Assembly (NCBI GenBank): GCA_930633525.1
Contig: CAKNFP010000001.1
Span: 1,528,001 to 1,592,000, forward strand
Source: Hyphomicrobiales bacterium
Lineage (GTDB): Bacteria > Pseudomonadota > Alphaproteobacteria > Rhizobiales > Beijerinckiaceae
Direction of reading: 5' to 3'
DNA length: 64,000 nt
A program made the position numbers and the translations under genes. This document shows, in pieces, positions 43,104 to 51,938 of the stretch (the stretch's first letter is position 1; each line of letters opens with the position of its first letter). The notes below the pieces were generated by a model that saw nothing but the letters and a program-made list of their open reading frames with translations, did not search any database and was not told the DNA's origin.

Positions 43104-45140
43104 ATGTCGGTGGGTCTCAAGCGGAAAACGATCGAGGTGCCCGCCGCCCGGGCGCCCGCAGACATGGCTGATGTGATGCAACCCTACACCCTGTCCAGAA
43201 CGGCCCTCGCGCGCCGCGCCATCGATCTCCTCGTCATTGGCGGCGGCATGGCCGGCACATTCGCGGCCCTCGCGGCGAAGCGCGCCGATCCAGCCCGTTC
43301 CGTCGTCATTGTCGAGCAGAGCAACATCCTGGGCGGGCAGGGTACCGTCGGCGGGGTGGCGGGCTTCGTCGGAGACTCCGCGCGGGTGAATGCGATTTTC
43401 GCAGAACTCGTCGCGCGGCTCGAGAGGGCGGGCAAGATCGATCCCTATCGCAGCAACGACGACCGGCGCGCCTATGATCTCGAGAGTTGCGGGTACTATC
43501 TGCAGGAGATGGTCGCCGAGGCTGGTATCGAGACATGGCTGCATGCGGTAGCGCTTGACGGCAAGGCACGTGACGGCTGGGTGAGAGAGATACTCATCAG
43601 CGTGGGCCCGACGCTCGTGGCCGTTGAACCCGGCATGGTGATCGATGCGACCGGCAATGCCCTCGTGGCGGATATCCTCGGTTTGCCGACGCGCCATCTC
43701 GGCGCCTTGGCCCAGCTGCCGATGAGCCTTTATTTCACGCTGTGGGACACAGGGCGACCCGTGCGCCCATTCCTGCCGGAAGGCTGCCCGCGCTGGGACA
43801 ATGACGATGATCTGCCGATGACGTCGCTGCACAGCTTCGCGGATGGCCGGCTCGAGGTGAAGATGAAGGTCGTCGGCTTCGATGCCGCGGACGGATTCAG
43901 CCTTTCCGAGGCGGAGATCCACGGTCGGCGGCAGATGATGGGGCTGATCTACCATCTGCAGACGCGCGGCTACAGGGGCAGGCATGCGGCCGGTGGCGGC
44001 AAGCCGCTCGCGACCTATACGCTGGCATCGGTCTCGCGGGCCATCGGCCAGCGGGAAGGGCGCCGTATCATCGGCGGTGCGACATTGACGGAGCATGATG
44101 TTCGCCATGCCGCCATCTTCGATGACGCCGTTGCCGTCGGCACCTATCACCTCGATTTCCACTGGCCCGATACGGACAAGCGCGCCGGCACGGGCATCAC
44201 CGACATGGTGGAGCCCTATCACATCCCGCTTGGCGCCATGCTGCCGCAAGGAATGCACAATCTGCTCTGCCCCGGGCGTTCCCTGTCGGGCGACCAGATG
44301 GCGCTGAGTTCCTACCGCGCCATGACCACCTGCGCTCAGATGGGCTTCGGGGCCGGAACCGCCGCGACCCTCGCGTTGTCCACCGCCGGTTCCCTCACAG
44401 ACCTTGATCACGATGCGCTGCTGGTCGCCATCGAGGCTGGCGGCCAGAAGCTCGACCTGTCCTGCTACGGAGACTATCTGCGCTGCCTGCAGCTTATCGA
44501 GGAGACCATCCCGATCGATTCGCGGGAGGGCGATCGCTTGGTACTCGACCGGCTGCCCAACGGCCGCACGCGTGCGGCGCTCGTCCGAGGCGATGACGTC
44601 GTGGCCACCGCCCTTCGTGAGCGCGCCACCTGGGCACCGGTCGCCGACCGTGACGGGCCGCAGCGCGTCGCGCCGGATGACGCTCGGCCGAATGCGGTCA
44701 TGGGCAAGGTGTGCTTTGACGCCGCCGGCTCCATCCTCGCCTTTGCCGAGGCCCATCAGTCCGCGCCCGTGGTCGGGGAGGGAGCGGTCGCATGCATCCT
44801 GTTGAAGCGCTGCGAGCGCGGCGATGAGCGATGGGAGCTGCATGCGACAGTGGATGAGCCGGGGCGGCTCTTCGCCTTGATCGTCACCGGAGAGCATCCG
44901 CGCTATCGGGTCCTGTCAACGGATCATGACGGCGCGGTCTCGCCGGACGTGATCCCGACAGCTATCGGCTGTGCCGCTGCCTTTGCCAATCGCGATGGCC
45001 AGGTCCATTTCTGGGAGGGGTCGGAAGACCGCTTCGCTCCCATCGGCGAGCCCGCGCCGGATCCGCGGACGCTCAAGCAGCGGCCCTACCAGGATCACGT
45101 GCTGCTTGCGGAAGCACCTCGCATGGAGGGCGCGTCGTGA
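43104..45140 (+). CDS. FAD-dependent oxidoreductase (FAD_oxidored family)
   Basis: 678 residues from ATG 43104; ATG 43164 is an alternative start. The Rossmann FAD motif DLLVIGGGMAGTFAAL (about 42-57) is followed by VVIVEQSNILGGQGTVGGVA, characteristic of the PF12831-type family found beside sugar and polyol importers. A later IPLGAMLPQGMHNLLCPGRS and MALSSYRAMTTCAQMGFGAG complete the pattern. Its position between the binding protein and the permeases implies that it acts on the imported compound. It shares four bases with the permease gene (GTGA at 45137). A 664-codon antisense open frame across it is a composition artefact. Confidence 0.9.
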   Translation: MSVGLKRKTIEVPAARAPADMADVMQPYTLSRTALARRAIDLLVIGGGMAGTFAALAAKRADPARSVVIVEQSNILGGQGTVGGVAGFVGDSARVNAIFAELVARLERAGKIDPYRSNDDRRAYDLESCGYYLQEMVAEAGIETWLHAVALDGKARDGWVREILISVGPTLVAVEPGMVIDATGNALVADILGLPTRHLGALAQLPMSLYFTLWDTGRPVRPFLPEGCPRWDNDDDLPMTSLHSFADGRLEVKMKVVGFDAADGFSLSEAEIHGRRQMMGLIYHLQTRGYRGRHAAGGGKPLATYTLASVSRAIGQREGRRIIGGATLTEHDVRHAAIFDDAVAVGTYHLDFHWPDTDKRAGTGITDMVEPYHIPLGAMLPQGMHNLLCPGRSLSGDQMALSSYRAMTTCAQMGFGAGTAATLALSTAGSLTDLDHDALLVAIEAGGQKLDLSCYGDYLRCLQLIEETIPIDSREGDRLVLDRLPNGRTRAALVRGDDVVATALRERATWAPVADRDGPQRVAPDDARPNAVMGKVCFDAAGSILAFAEAHQSAPVVGEGAVACILLKRCERGDERWELHATVDEPGRLFALIVTGEHPRYRVLSTDHDGAVSPDVIPTAIGCAAAFANRDGQVHFWEGSEDRFAPIGEPAPDPRTLKQRPYQDHVLLAEAPRMEGAS

Positions 45141-46063
45141 CGGAGCTTGCGCTTTCGCGACAGGCCCCAAGTCAACGCGGGTCGCTGGCGAGTATCCGCG
45201 AATCCGCACAGGGCTGGTCGCTGATCGCACCACTGTATCTCTTCGTCACCGCCGTCATCGTCATTCCCGAGATATGGGCGCTCTATCTGAGTTTTACCGA
45301 CTATTCCGTCGGCCGCGCGCCGCAGTTCGTCGGACTGGCAAATTACCGCGCGACGCTCTCGGCGGCGGAATTCTGGATGGCGGCCTGGCGGACGCTTCTG
45401 TTCGTCACGATTGCCGTTTCTCTCGAGGTGGTCATCGGCCTGTGGCTTGCCTGCATCCTGGCTCGCCTGCGCGCTTTTCGCGGGATCATCATCGCCTGCC
45501 TGATCGCACCCATTGCCATGAGCCATGCGGTGACGGCGACGATGTGGGGCTATCTCCTGGATCTGAACGTCGGCCCGATCAATTTCCTCACGGAAGTGAT
45601 GGGGTTCGGGCGCCTTCCATGGCTTTCGTCCGAGATGCTCGCCTTGCCCACCGTCGCCTTCATCGAGTTCTGGGCCGGCATGCCGCATGTGCTGATCATG
45701 CTGTTTCCCGTGCGCGCGGCACTCTCGCCTGAAATCTACGAGGCGGCGGATCTGGATGGGGCCACGGCGCTGCAAAGCTTCTGGCGTATTACACTGCCGC
45801 TTCTGATGCCGGCTTTGCTGATCGCGATGATCTTCCGCATCATAATCACCATGCGGGCCTTTGGCACGGTCTGGATATTGACGAAGGGCGGACCGCTCGA
45901 GTCGTCGGAGCTGCTGTCGATCTACCTGTACAGGACCGGATTCAGCTACTGGAATTTCGGTCAGGCGGCGGCCATTGCCTGGCTGATGCTGTTGCTGACA
46001 GCCGCCGCCTCATCCCTTTACATGCTGCGTCTCTACCGGGACGCGGCGGGCACCACGGTCTGA
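45137..46063 (+). CDS. ABC transporter permease (MalF/UgpA type)
   Basis: 308 residues, GTG start overlapping the stop of the oxidoreductase gene. Six membrane segments are visible, beginning SLIAPLYLFVTAVIVIPEIW. The cytoplasmic EAA loop EAADLDGATALQSFWRITLP, which contacts the ATPase, is intact. It forms the channel with the following permease. The product is normal in length for its family. Confidence 0.95.
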   Translation: MTELALSRQAPSQRGSLASIRESAQGWSLIAPLYLFVTAVIVIPEIWALYLSFTDYSVGRAPQFVGLANYRATLSAAEFWMAAWRTLLFVTIAVSLEVVIGLWLACILARLRAFRGIIIACLIAPIAMSHAVTATMWGYLLDLNVGPINFLTEVMGFGRLPWLSSEMLALPTVAFIEFWAGMPHVLIMLFPVRAALSPEIYEAADLDGATALQSFWRITLPLLMPALLIAMIFRIIITMRAFGTVWILTKGGPLESSELLSIYLYRTGFSYWNFGQAAAIAWLMLLLTAAASSLYMLRLYRDAAGTTV

Positions 46064-46076
46064 GCAGGAGCCCGAG

Positions 46077-46913
46077 ATGGACAGCCGTACTTCCGTGACC
46101 GTGCTGGACCGCATCGTTCTCGCAGTTACCATCGCCTTGGCGGTCATTCCGATCATTGTCGTCATTGCCTCGTCCTTCAAGGAAGGGCGGGATATCTTCT
46201 CCTATCGGCCCGTCATCCTCTTCTGGCCAACGCTCGACAACTACACGAGCCTCGGTATGCGATGGGGAAAATTCCAGCTTGGACTTGCCAATAGCGCGGT
46301 CGTGACCGCGGGCGCCATTGCGCTAGTGCTGGCCCTGTGCCTGCCGGCCGCCTATGCTCTCTCGCGTCTGCCCCGGCATGGCGTGGGTCGTTCGTCGAGT
46401 GTTCTCCTCGTCATCAAGATGCTGCCGCCCCTCGTTGTGACCGTGCCGCTCTTCCCCATTTTCTCCACCATCGGGCTCGACAACTCACGGATCGGGCTGA
46501 TCCTCGTCTATGCTGCCTTCGAGGTCAGCCTCAGTGTGATGATCTTGAAGACCTTCATCGACAACGTCCCGCTGGAGGTGGAGGAGGCCGCGTTCCTCGA
46601 TGGGTGCGACCGACTGCAGGCGTTCATCCGGGTGATCATGCCGCTCATCTGGCCGGGCATGATCACGGTGGCGATCTTCGTCGCTCTTTTCGCCTGGAAC
46701 GACTACATGTTCGGCCTGATCCTGACCACCTCGCGCACCGTCACGGCGCCGGTCGTCCTGGCCGACATGCTATCGGGCATCGGTGAGGGGACCGCGACCT
46801 GGGGCGAGGTGTTCGCGGCTGCGACGCTGCAGATGATACCGGTGCTCGCCTTCGCCTGGATCGTTCAGCGGCAAATGTTCTTCGGTGCCTTGCGCGGCGC
46901 GACAAAGGGGTAG
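46077..46913 (+). CDS. ABC transporter permease (MalG/UgpE type)
   Basis: 278 residues with six membrane segments. The EAA loop is EEAAFLDGCDRLQAFIRVIM, and the periplasmic entry LANSAVVTAGAIALVLALCL matches MalG-type subunits. It follows the first permease by 13 bp. Together with the binding protein at 41599 it makes up the import system; the ATPase must come from elsewhere. Confidence 0.95.
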   Translation: MDSRTSVTVLDRIVLAVTIALAVIPIIVVIASSFKEGRDIFSYRPVILFWPTLDNYTSLGMRWGKFQLGLANSAVVTAGAIALVLALCLPAAYALSRLPRHGVGRSSSVLLVIKMLPPLVVTVPLFPIFSTIGLDNSRIGLILVYAAFEVSLSVMILKTFIDNVPLEVEEAAFLDGCDRLQAFIRVIMPLIWPGMITVAIFVALFAWNDYMFGLILTTSRTVTAPVVLADMLSGIGEGTATWGEVFAAATLQMIPVLAFAWIVQRQMFFGALRGATKG

Positions 46914-46926
46914 GGTGACGACGACA

Positions 46927-47616
46927 ATGGTCATATCCGAGCAGCAGTCCTCGCGTCAGAAAGCCTACGAAGCCTTCACGCGCCACCTTCTCGCCCATGC
47001 CGTGCGTCCCGGCCAGTTCGTGTCCCAGCGTGAGCTGGTCGAATTGACCGGCCTGCCGGTTGGCGTCGTGCGCGAGCTCGTCTCCCGACTTGAGGCCGAG
47101 GGACTCGTCATGACGGTGCCGCATCGCGGCATGCAGATCGCCTATGTCGGGATCGATCTCATCCGCGATGCTTTCCAGTATCGCGCGATGATCGAACGGG
47201 AGGCCGTCGCCTCCTTCGCCACAAGCGCTTCCCCGGAGGAGATCGCCCATTGGCGGCGCGCGCACGAGGCAATTCTGGACACTTGCGAGCGTGGCCTGGG
47301 CGACCAGGACCCTTCAGCCTTTCTGGCGGAGGCGCAGGCGATGGATTTCAAGTTCCATACCACAATCGTCGACGCCCTCGGCAATGCCATAATATCCGAC
47401 GCCTATCGCGTGAACTCCCTGAAACTGAGCCTTGTGCGCCAGGAGCGGGGCCGTTTGACCATGGCTTTGCTGCCGCTCGCCATGAAAGACCATTTGTCCA
47501 TCATCGCTGCGCTCGAACGGCGTGACGCGGCCGGCGCGGCGCAGGCCATGGCCATGCATATCATGCGCGGTCGGAACCGGTCGCTTGGTATCGACGGTGA
47601 GGGTGAGCCGCGCTAA
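46927..47616 (+). CDS. GntR-family regulator (FCD type)
   Basis: 229 residues from ATG 46927; a GTG at 46915, next to a GGGG ribosome binding site, is equally possible. The winged helix (VSQRELVELTGLPVGVVREL, SRLEAEGLV) is followed by the helical FCD effector domain (AFQYRAMIEREAVASFATSA, MDFKFHTTIVDALGNAIISD with metal-ligand Asp and His). It closes the importer operon and most likely represses it, with CTAACATGTTAG at 41473 as the candidate site. Its last 303 bp overlap, on the opposite strand, the extended 3' end of the response regulator gene. Confidence 0.92.
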   Translation: MVISEQQSSRQKAYEAFTRHLLAHAVRPGQFVSQRELVELTGLPVGVVRELVSRLEAEGLVMTVPHRGMQIAYVGIDLIRDAFQYRAMIEREAVASFATSASPEEIAHWRRAHEAILDTCERGLGDQDPSAFLAEAQAMDFKFHTTIVDALGNAIISDAYRVNSLKLSLVRQERGRLTMALLPLAMKDHLSIIAALERRDAAGAAQAMAMHIMRGRNRSLGIDGEGEPR

Positions 47617-48444
47617 TGAACGATGATGCGACTGCCGTATCAGGCGCCCTGGCGAATCCCGCTCTGCGTTAGCTATACCGTGAGCCCGTTCTCCGCTGTT
47701 TCGCGCGTCGCTTGTGAGAGAGGGGCGGGCCGGCGCGAAACCGCGCGTTGCGGGCTGTGTCGCCCTGCTCGGGCCGCGATAGATGTAACCCTTGCCTCGC
47801 GACGTCTGGATCAGATCGCAGTCCTGCTTTGTGCTTCCAAGCTTCCGCCTTAGTCTCGTTATGCGTGTGTCGATGCTTCGATCCATCGGGTCTTCGCCAT
47901 GGGCAGGCGCCAACCGCAGGATTTCATCCCGGCTGAGCATCCGCCCGACGTTCATGGCGAAGGCCGCGATGAGGTCGATTTCGGTCGGAAACAGGGGAAG
48001 CTCGATCCCATCGGCGTCGAGCAGTCTCCAGTTCCTGAGATCGAGAGAGAAGACACCGAAAGGTAGTATTTCGGCATCGAGAACGCGGCGACGCCGGAGG
48101 ACCGCATCCATGCGCGCTGAAAGCTCCCGAAGCGAGAACGGCTTCGTCATGTAATCATCAGCCCCTGCCTCCAAGCCTGTGATCTTGTCGGTCAGAGCCT
48201 CGGCTCCTGTCAGCATGATGATGCCAAAGCCGTGGGAATGCCTTAGACGGCGGACTATGCTGAAACCGTCTTCTCCCGGCAAGCCAACGTCCAGTACGAC
48301 CAATTCTGGCGCGGGCTCGTCGAGAAGCTTGTCGAGCGCGGAGGCGTCTCCCGCGGTGCGAACGGTATGGCCCGCGAGCGAAAGGCCATCCTCCAGCATG
48401 GCCCGGAGGGAGGGGTCGTCGTCGACAACGATGATATCGGCCAC
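47314..48444 (-). CDS. OmpR-family response regulator with abnormal read-through tail
   Basis: 376 residues from GTG 48444 (the open frame extends to 48510). The receiver has VVDDDPSLRAM, phospho-acceptor Asp52 in LVVLDVGLPGEDG and Lys101 in YMTKPFS; the winged-helix domain has FPTEIDLIAAF, IDTRITRLRRKL and ends at SRGKGYIYRGPS (about 224). A normal protein would end soon after. Here no stop occurs for about 150 more codons, and the last about 100 are antisense to the GntR coding sequence, so this tail is probably an accident of stop-codon loss. No partner kinase is nearby. What it controls is unknown. Confidence 0.8.
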   Translation of the reverse strand: MADIIVVDDDPSLRAMLEDGLSLAGHTVRTAGDASALDKLLDEPAPELVVLDVGLPGEDGFSIVRRLRHSHGFGIIMLTGAEALTDKITGLEAGADDYMTKPFSLRELSARMDAVLRRRRVLDAEILPFGVFSLDLRNWRLLDADGIELPLFPTEIDLIAAFAMNVGRMLSRDEILRLAPAHGEDPMDRSIDTRITRLRRKLGSTKQDCDLIQTSRGKGYIYRGPSRATQPATRGFAPARPSLTSDARNSGERAHGIANAERDSPGRLIRQSHHRSLARLTLTVDTKRPVPTAHDMHGHGLRRAGRVTPFERSDDGQMVFHGERQQSHGQTAPLLAHKAQFQGVHAIGVGYYGIAEGVDDCGMELEIHRLRLRQKG

Positions 48445-48960
48445 GATCTGCGATCCGCTAGCATAACGCGGTCGAACGGACGTCCGCGGCGGCATCAAAC
48501 GGATTGACAAGGCCGACTGGCCGCCATGACGCGACCTTCTGTTCGTGCAGCACGACGTTCACCTCCCGTGCATCAGGGACATGTCCCGGAAACGCCAGGA
48601 ATTTATCCGCAATGCGGCAGCGTTTCTCTGCGGGAAACGAAGTCGGAATAGGTAAATTACGAAATCGCGGGACAGTGTCAGATTGTCGACAGCGGATCCG
48701 GTCTGACGTTGGAGGGCCTATGTACGGAGCTCATTTGGCCATTCGTTGCGACGCAATTCAGAGCGCCCGCAGTGTCTGCCCCCCATAATGTCGCTGATGA
48801 TGTTGCCATAACAGTTGGTTGCTTGCCACGCTGTCGTCACAGCCGGACCTGATGGCATCCCATTGGCTGGATCGCCTATCAGGCGTAGTGCCGGCGTCAC
48901 CGCGCTATCTCTGCGCCTCTGGCCTCTGCTCGTCGCCCGTCAGCGCGCCGAGCGGGCCGG
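48445..48960. other. 516-bp region with no recognised gene
   Basis: The region between the response regulator start and the Nudix gene end holds only short open frames with no ribosome binding site or family resemblance. The promoter for the response regulator should lie at its left edge. I see no repeats or terminators. Confidence 0.5.
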
Positions 48961-49431
48961 CTAGCTGTCCGTGGAGGTCCCAACTACGCTGTCGTCACCA
49001 AAAGTTTCGATAAGCCGGTGCAATTGCGGCTCATCGATGAGAAGAGCGGCATCTCGTATCGGAAGCCACCGACGAACGCGCTGGCGCCTCTCTGGCCAGC
49101 GTTTAAGGTGTTTCTGCACCTTCAATGGATAGACATCGACCTCGACAAGCGCGAAGTGATCTGACAGGCGCTTCCAGTAAATGTAGCGCCCGATCGGCTT
49201 GCGTTTCACCTTTCCGATCACGCCTGCCTCTTCCCGCGCTTCCTGGGCGGCTGATCTCCACGCCTTGTGCCGGCGTCCGATCCAACCTTTGGGCAGAATG
49301 AAACGACGCGTTTCGCGTGATGTCAGGACCAGAACCTCGATCTCGCCAGCCTCAGTCAGGCGAAACGGCAAAGCCGCCACTTGGCGCAGCGGTTCTCCGT
49401 TTCGAGCAGCTCTGCGACGTATCGACTTCAT
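48961..49431 (-). CDS. Nudix hydrolase (diphosphoinositol-polyphosphate phosphatase-like)
   Basis: 156 residues from ATG 49431; the frame is open to 49632 without support. The Nudix helix reads GWIGRRHKAWRSAAQEAREE followed by AGV, with the three Glu of the REUXEE part present, while the seventh-position Glu of the canonical box is replaced. That replacement is common in the DIPP-like subgroup with RFILPKGW before the box, to which this protein seems to belong. Such enzymes cleave nucleoside-linked or inositol diphosphates. Confidence 0.85.
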   Translation of the reverse strand: MKSIRRRAARNGEPLRQVAALPFRLTEAGEIEVLVLTSRETRRFILPKGWIGRRHKAWRSAAQEAREEAGVIGKVKRKPIGRYIYWKRLSDHFALVEVDVYPLKVQKHLKRWPERRQRVRRWLPIRDAALLIDEPQLHRLIETFGDDSVVGTSTDS

Positions 49432-49603
49432 CGGCGGATGCAAGAATCCTAGTTCATTGAATCGGAATGGAATTGTCCCCGGAATGGGCTGCTTATGCAA
49501 GCACCACATGGCCTCGCTGGGGGTTGGAGTTTTCCTGCAGCCGGGGGCAGCGAAGGATCCAGATCTGGATGCAACGGGGACGAGCGTTACCGTGAGACCA
49601 TGG

Positions 49604-51007
49604 TCATGGCGTGGTGCGTTCCTCCACTGCAAGCAACGGATCGCCGACGTTTAGCTGCCATGCGTCCAGCGCCCGCGCGAGCCGTTCCCGATGCGCGGCA
49701 TAGGCCGGCAAGGCGGTAAGATTGACGGTTTCGGCCGGATCCACGGCGAGATCGAAGAGCTGTTCGGTGCGCGAGCCCCGCGAGGGCGTATTGTCCGCCC
49801 GATAGGGACCGCGCGCCAGCGGCACCTGATCGATGTAGCGGATCAGTTTGTAGCGGCCGTCGCGTATCATCCGCTGGCTGAGGCGGTAGGCGGCTGCGAA
49901 GGTTCCTCGCCAGTCCGCATCGGGGTCGCCCATGATGGGAAGAAGGCTGCGCCCCTCGGCCATAGGATCCATCGGGCAGCCGGCCAGTTCAAGCAGCGTG
50001 GCGCTGGTGTCGGCGTGCCAGACGAGATGCGGCACACGTTGTCCCTGGGGCAGGTCCGGTCCGGCGATGATCAGCGGGATATGGAGGCTGTGCTCATAGA
50101 GGTTCTGCTTGCCCATCAGGCCATGTTGCCCAAGCGCCAGGCCATGGTCCGCGGTATAGACGACGATGGTGTTTGCATCGTCGCCATTGTCCGCGAGGGC
50201 CTTCAGGATGGCGCCGACCGCCGCGTCGAGATGGGTGATCATGCCGTAATAGTCGGCGATATGCTGCCGCACCGCATCCGCCGGCCGGGGAAGTGCCTCG
50301 AGGAGTTCATCCCTGACCAGCATCTCGCCATTGTCGAAAGGATGGATGGGAAGGAAATTCGCGGGCAGCGAGACCGTGTCGCCCGTCCGCATATAAGCAT
50401 CGGGCGGGGTCCGCGGATCGTGCGGCGCGGTAAAGGCTACATAGAGGCAATAAGGCTGATCCGATGAGCGCTCCCGCAGGAAATCCAGCGCTGAATCACG
50501 AAAGAGATCCGTCGACAGCCCGTCCTCGTAATAAATCTCTGATTCGGGAAAATTGCCTTTCGGGTCGTGGCGGCGCAGGGGCACCCGGTCGTGGTCGCTC
50601 ATCCCGCCGAACATCAGCCGATCGCCCGAACTGAACGAGCGCGCGAAGGCCTCCTTGTCATTGTGCCATTTGCCGATCGCATGCGTCACATATCCCTCGG
50701 CGCGCAGGCGTTGGGGAAAGGTCTCCAGCGCGGCCGGGATAGCGAAGGCGGAGGCCTCGTAGTCATCGCCGGTGGGGTCGACCGCCGATGCGAAAATATT
50801 GCGGCCCGTCAGAAAGGAAGCGCGGCTGGGCACACAGACCGCCGGATGCATGCCGCCCTGGCAGTGGGCTCCGTCAAATGAGACGCCGCGCCGCGCAAGG
50901 CCGTCGAGATTGGGCGTCTCGACCTCGCTATTGCCATTGCAGCCGATGGATTCATAGCGATGGTCGTCGGCGATGAGGACGACGATGTTGGGCGGGCGAC
51001 GGTTCAT
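49604..51007 (-). CDS. Sulfatase (type I, Cys-type)
   Basis: 467 residues from ATG 51007; ATG 51022 is possible. The metal-binding start PNIVVLIADDHRYESIGCNG and the active-site motif with Cys58 in CVPSRASFLTGR (converted to formylglycine in the family) are intact, as are AEGYVTHAIGKWHND and YTADHGLALGQHGLMGKQ. There is no signal peptide, so it acts in the cytoplasm on a sulfated compound imported by the ABC genes upstream, 50 bp away. No formylglycine-generating enzyme gene is in the window; one must exist elsewhere. The resemblance to choline or aryl sulfatases is general; the substrate is undetermined. Confidence 0.9.
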   Translation of the reverse strand: MNRRPPNIVVLIADDHRYESIGCNGNSEVETPNLDGLARRGVSFDGAHCQGGMHPAVCVPSRASFLTGRNIFASAVDPTGDDYEASAFAIPAALETFPQRLRAEGYVTHAIGKWHNDKEAFARSFSSGDRLMFGGMSDHDRVPLRRHDPKGNFPESEIYYEDGLSTDLFRDSALDFLRERSSDQPYCLYVAFTAPHDPRTPPDAYMRTGDTVSLPANFLPIHPFDNGEMLVRDELLEALPRPADAVRQHIADYYGMITHLDAAVGAILKALADNGDDANTIVVYTADHGLALGQHGLMGKQNLYEHSLHIPLIIAGPDLPQGQRVPHLVWHADTSATLLELAGCPMDPMAEGRSLLPIMGDPDADWRGTFAAAYRLSQRMIRDGRYKLIRYIDQVPLARGPYRADNTPSRGSRTEQLFDLAVDPAETVNLTALPAYAAHRERLARALDAWQLNVGDPLLAVEERTTP

Positions 51008-51056
51008 AACGGAATGTCTCATCGATGCGATCGGAATTTGACCGGACAAACAGCGG

Positions 51057-51938
51057 TTATTTCACGGCTCCCGCTGTCAGTCCGGAACTGAGCCGTGCCT
51101 GCAGAGGCAGGAAGAGCAGAAGCGTCGGGATGGTGGTGATGACCGAGGCGGCCATCACCGCCCCCCAGTCGGCGCGGTCATCGCCAAAGAGCTGGTAGAG
51201 CCCGATGGGCAGGGTCTGCACCGCCGGTTTGGTCAGAAACGCGAGCGCGAAGAGATATTCCGTCCAGCACAGCATGAAGGCGTAGGTCGCGGTCGAGACG
51301 ATGCCCGGCATCAGAACCGGAAAGACGATCCGCCAGACGACCTGGTAGCGCGACGCGCCGTCGATGAGCGCCGCCTCGTCAAGTTCCCGTGGAACCGTCG
51401 CGAGATAACCGGTCAACATATAAACCGAGAACGGGATGCTGATCGCCGTATAGCAGAAGATCATGCCCATGTAGCTGTTGGTGAAACCGGCCTGCGTGAG
51501 CAGGATGAACAATGGATTGACCAAGACGATCCATGGAAACATCTGTCCGAAAAGCACGCTGCCGAAGATCAGCCCCTTGCCTCGGAAGCGAAAGCGCGAA
51601 AACACATAGGCCGCGTTGACCGAGACCAGGGTGGCAAGCGCGGTTGCCGCCACGCAGATGATGAGGCTGTTCACGAGGAAGCGGCCAAACCCGCCTGAAA
51701 ACAACGTGATGTAGTTGGACCAGGTGAAGGCGGTGGCGCTTGCGAGCAACCCGCCTTGCACCTTGAATGAGCCGACCAGGATGAAAACCATGGGGTAGAC
51801 CAGGGCGAAGAGGATCACCAAAAGGCCGGCGAGAATAAGGAGCGGCTCGAACAGGCGGCCCGGTCCCGCAACCATGCGGCGGTGCCAGTGAGATGGGGCA
51901 GCCGGTTTGCCGCTCACCGGTGAAGAGGCAAGGGTCAT
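51057..51938 (-). CDS. ABC transporter permease (MalG/UgpE type)
   Basis: 293 residues with six membrane segments. The EAA loop is DEAALIDGASRYQVVWRIVF, and LVNSLIICVAATALATLVSV marks the entry helices. Its start overlaps the end of the upstream permease gene (51935-51938). The sulfatase gene follows 50 bp downstream on the same strand, linking import and desulfation. Confidence 0.95.
   Translation of the reverse strand: MTLASSPVSGKPAAPSHWHRRMVAGPGRLFEPLLILAGLLVILFALVYPMVFILVGSFKVQGGLLASATAFTWSNYITLFSGGFGRFLVNSLIICVAATALATLVSVNAAYVFSRFRFRGKGLIFGSVLFGQMFPWIVLVNPLFILLTQAGFTNSYMGMIFCYTAISIPFSVYMLTGYLATVPRELDEAALIDGASRYQVVWRIVFPVLMPGIVSTATYAFMLCWTEYLFALAFLTKPAVQTLPIGLYQLFGDDRADWGAVMAASVITTIPTLLLFLPLQARLSSGLTAGAVK

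Noticed and set aside
42903..44897. 664-codon minus-strand open frame antisense to the FAD oxidoreductase gene
   Set aside because: Its translation has no family features and it mirrors the codon pattern of a clearly real plus-strand gene; in high-GC DNA such long antisense frames are common.
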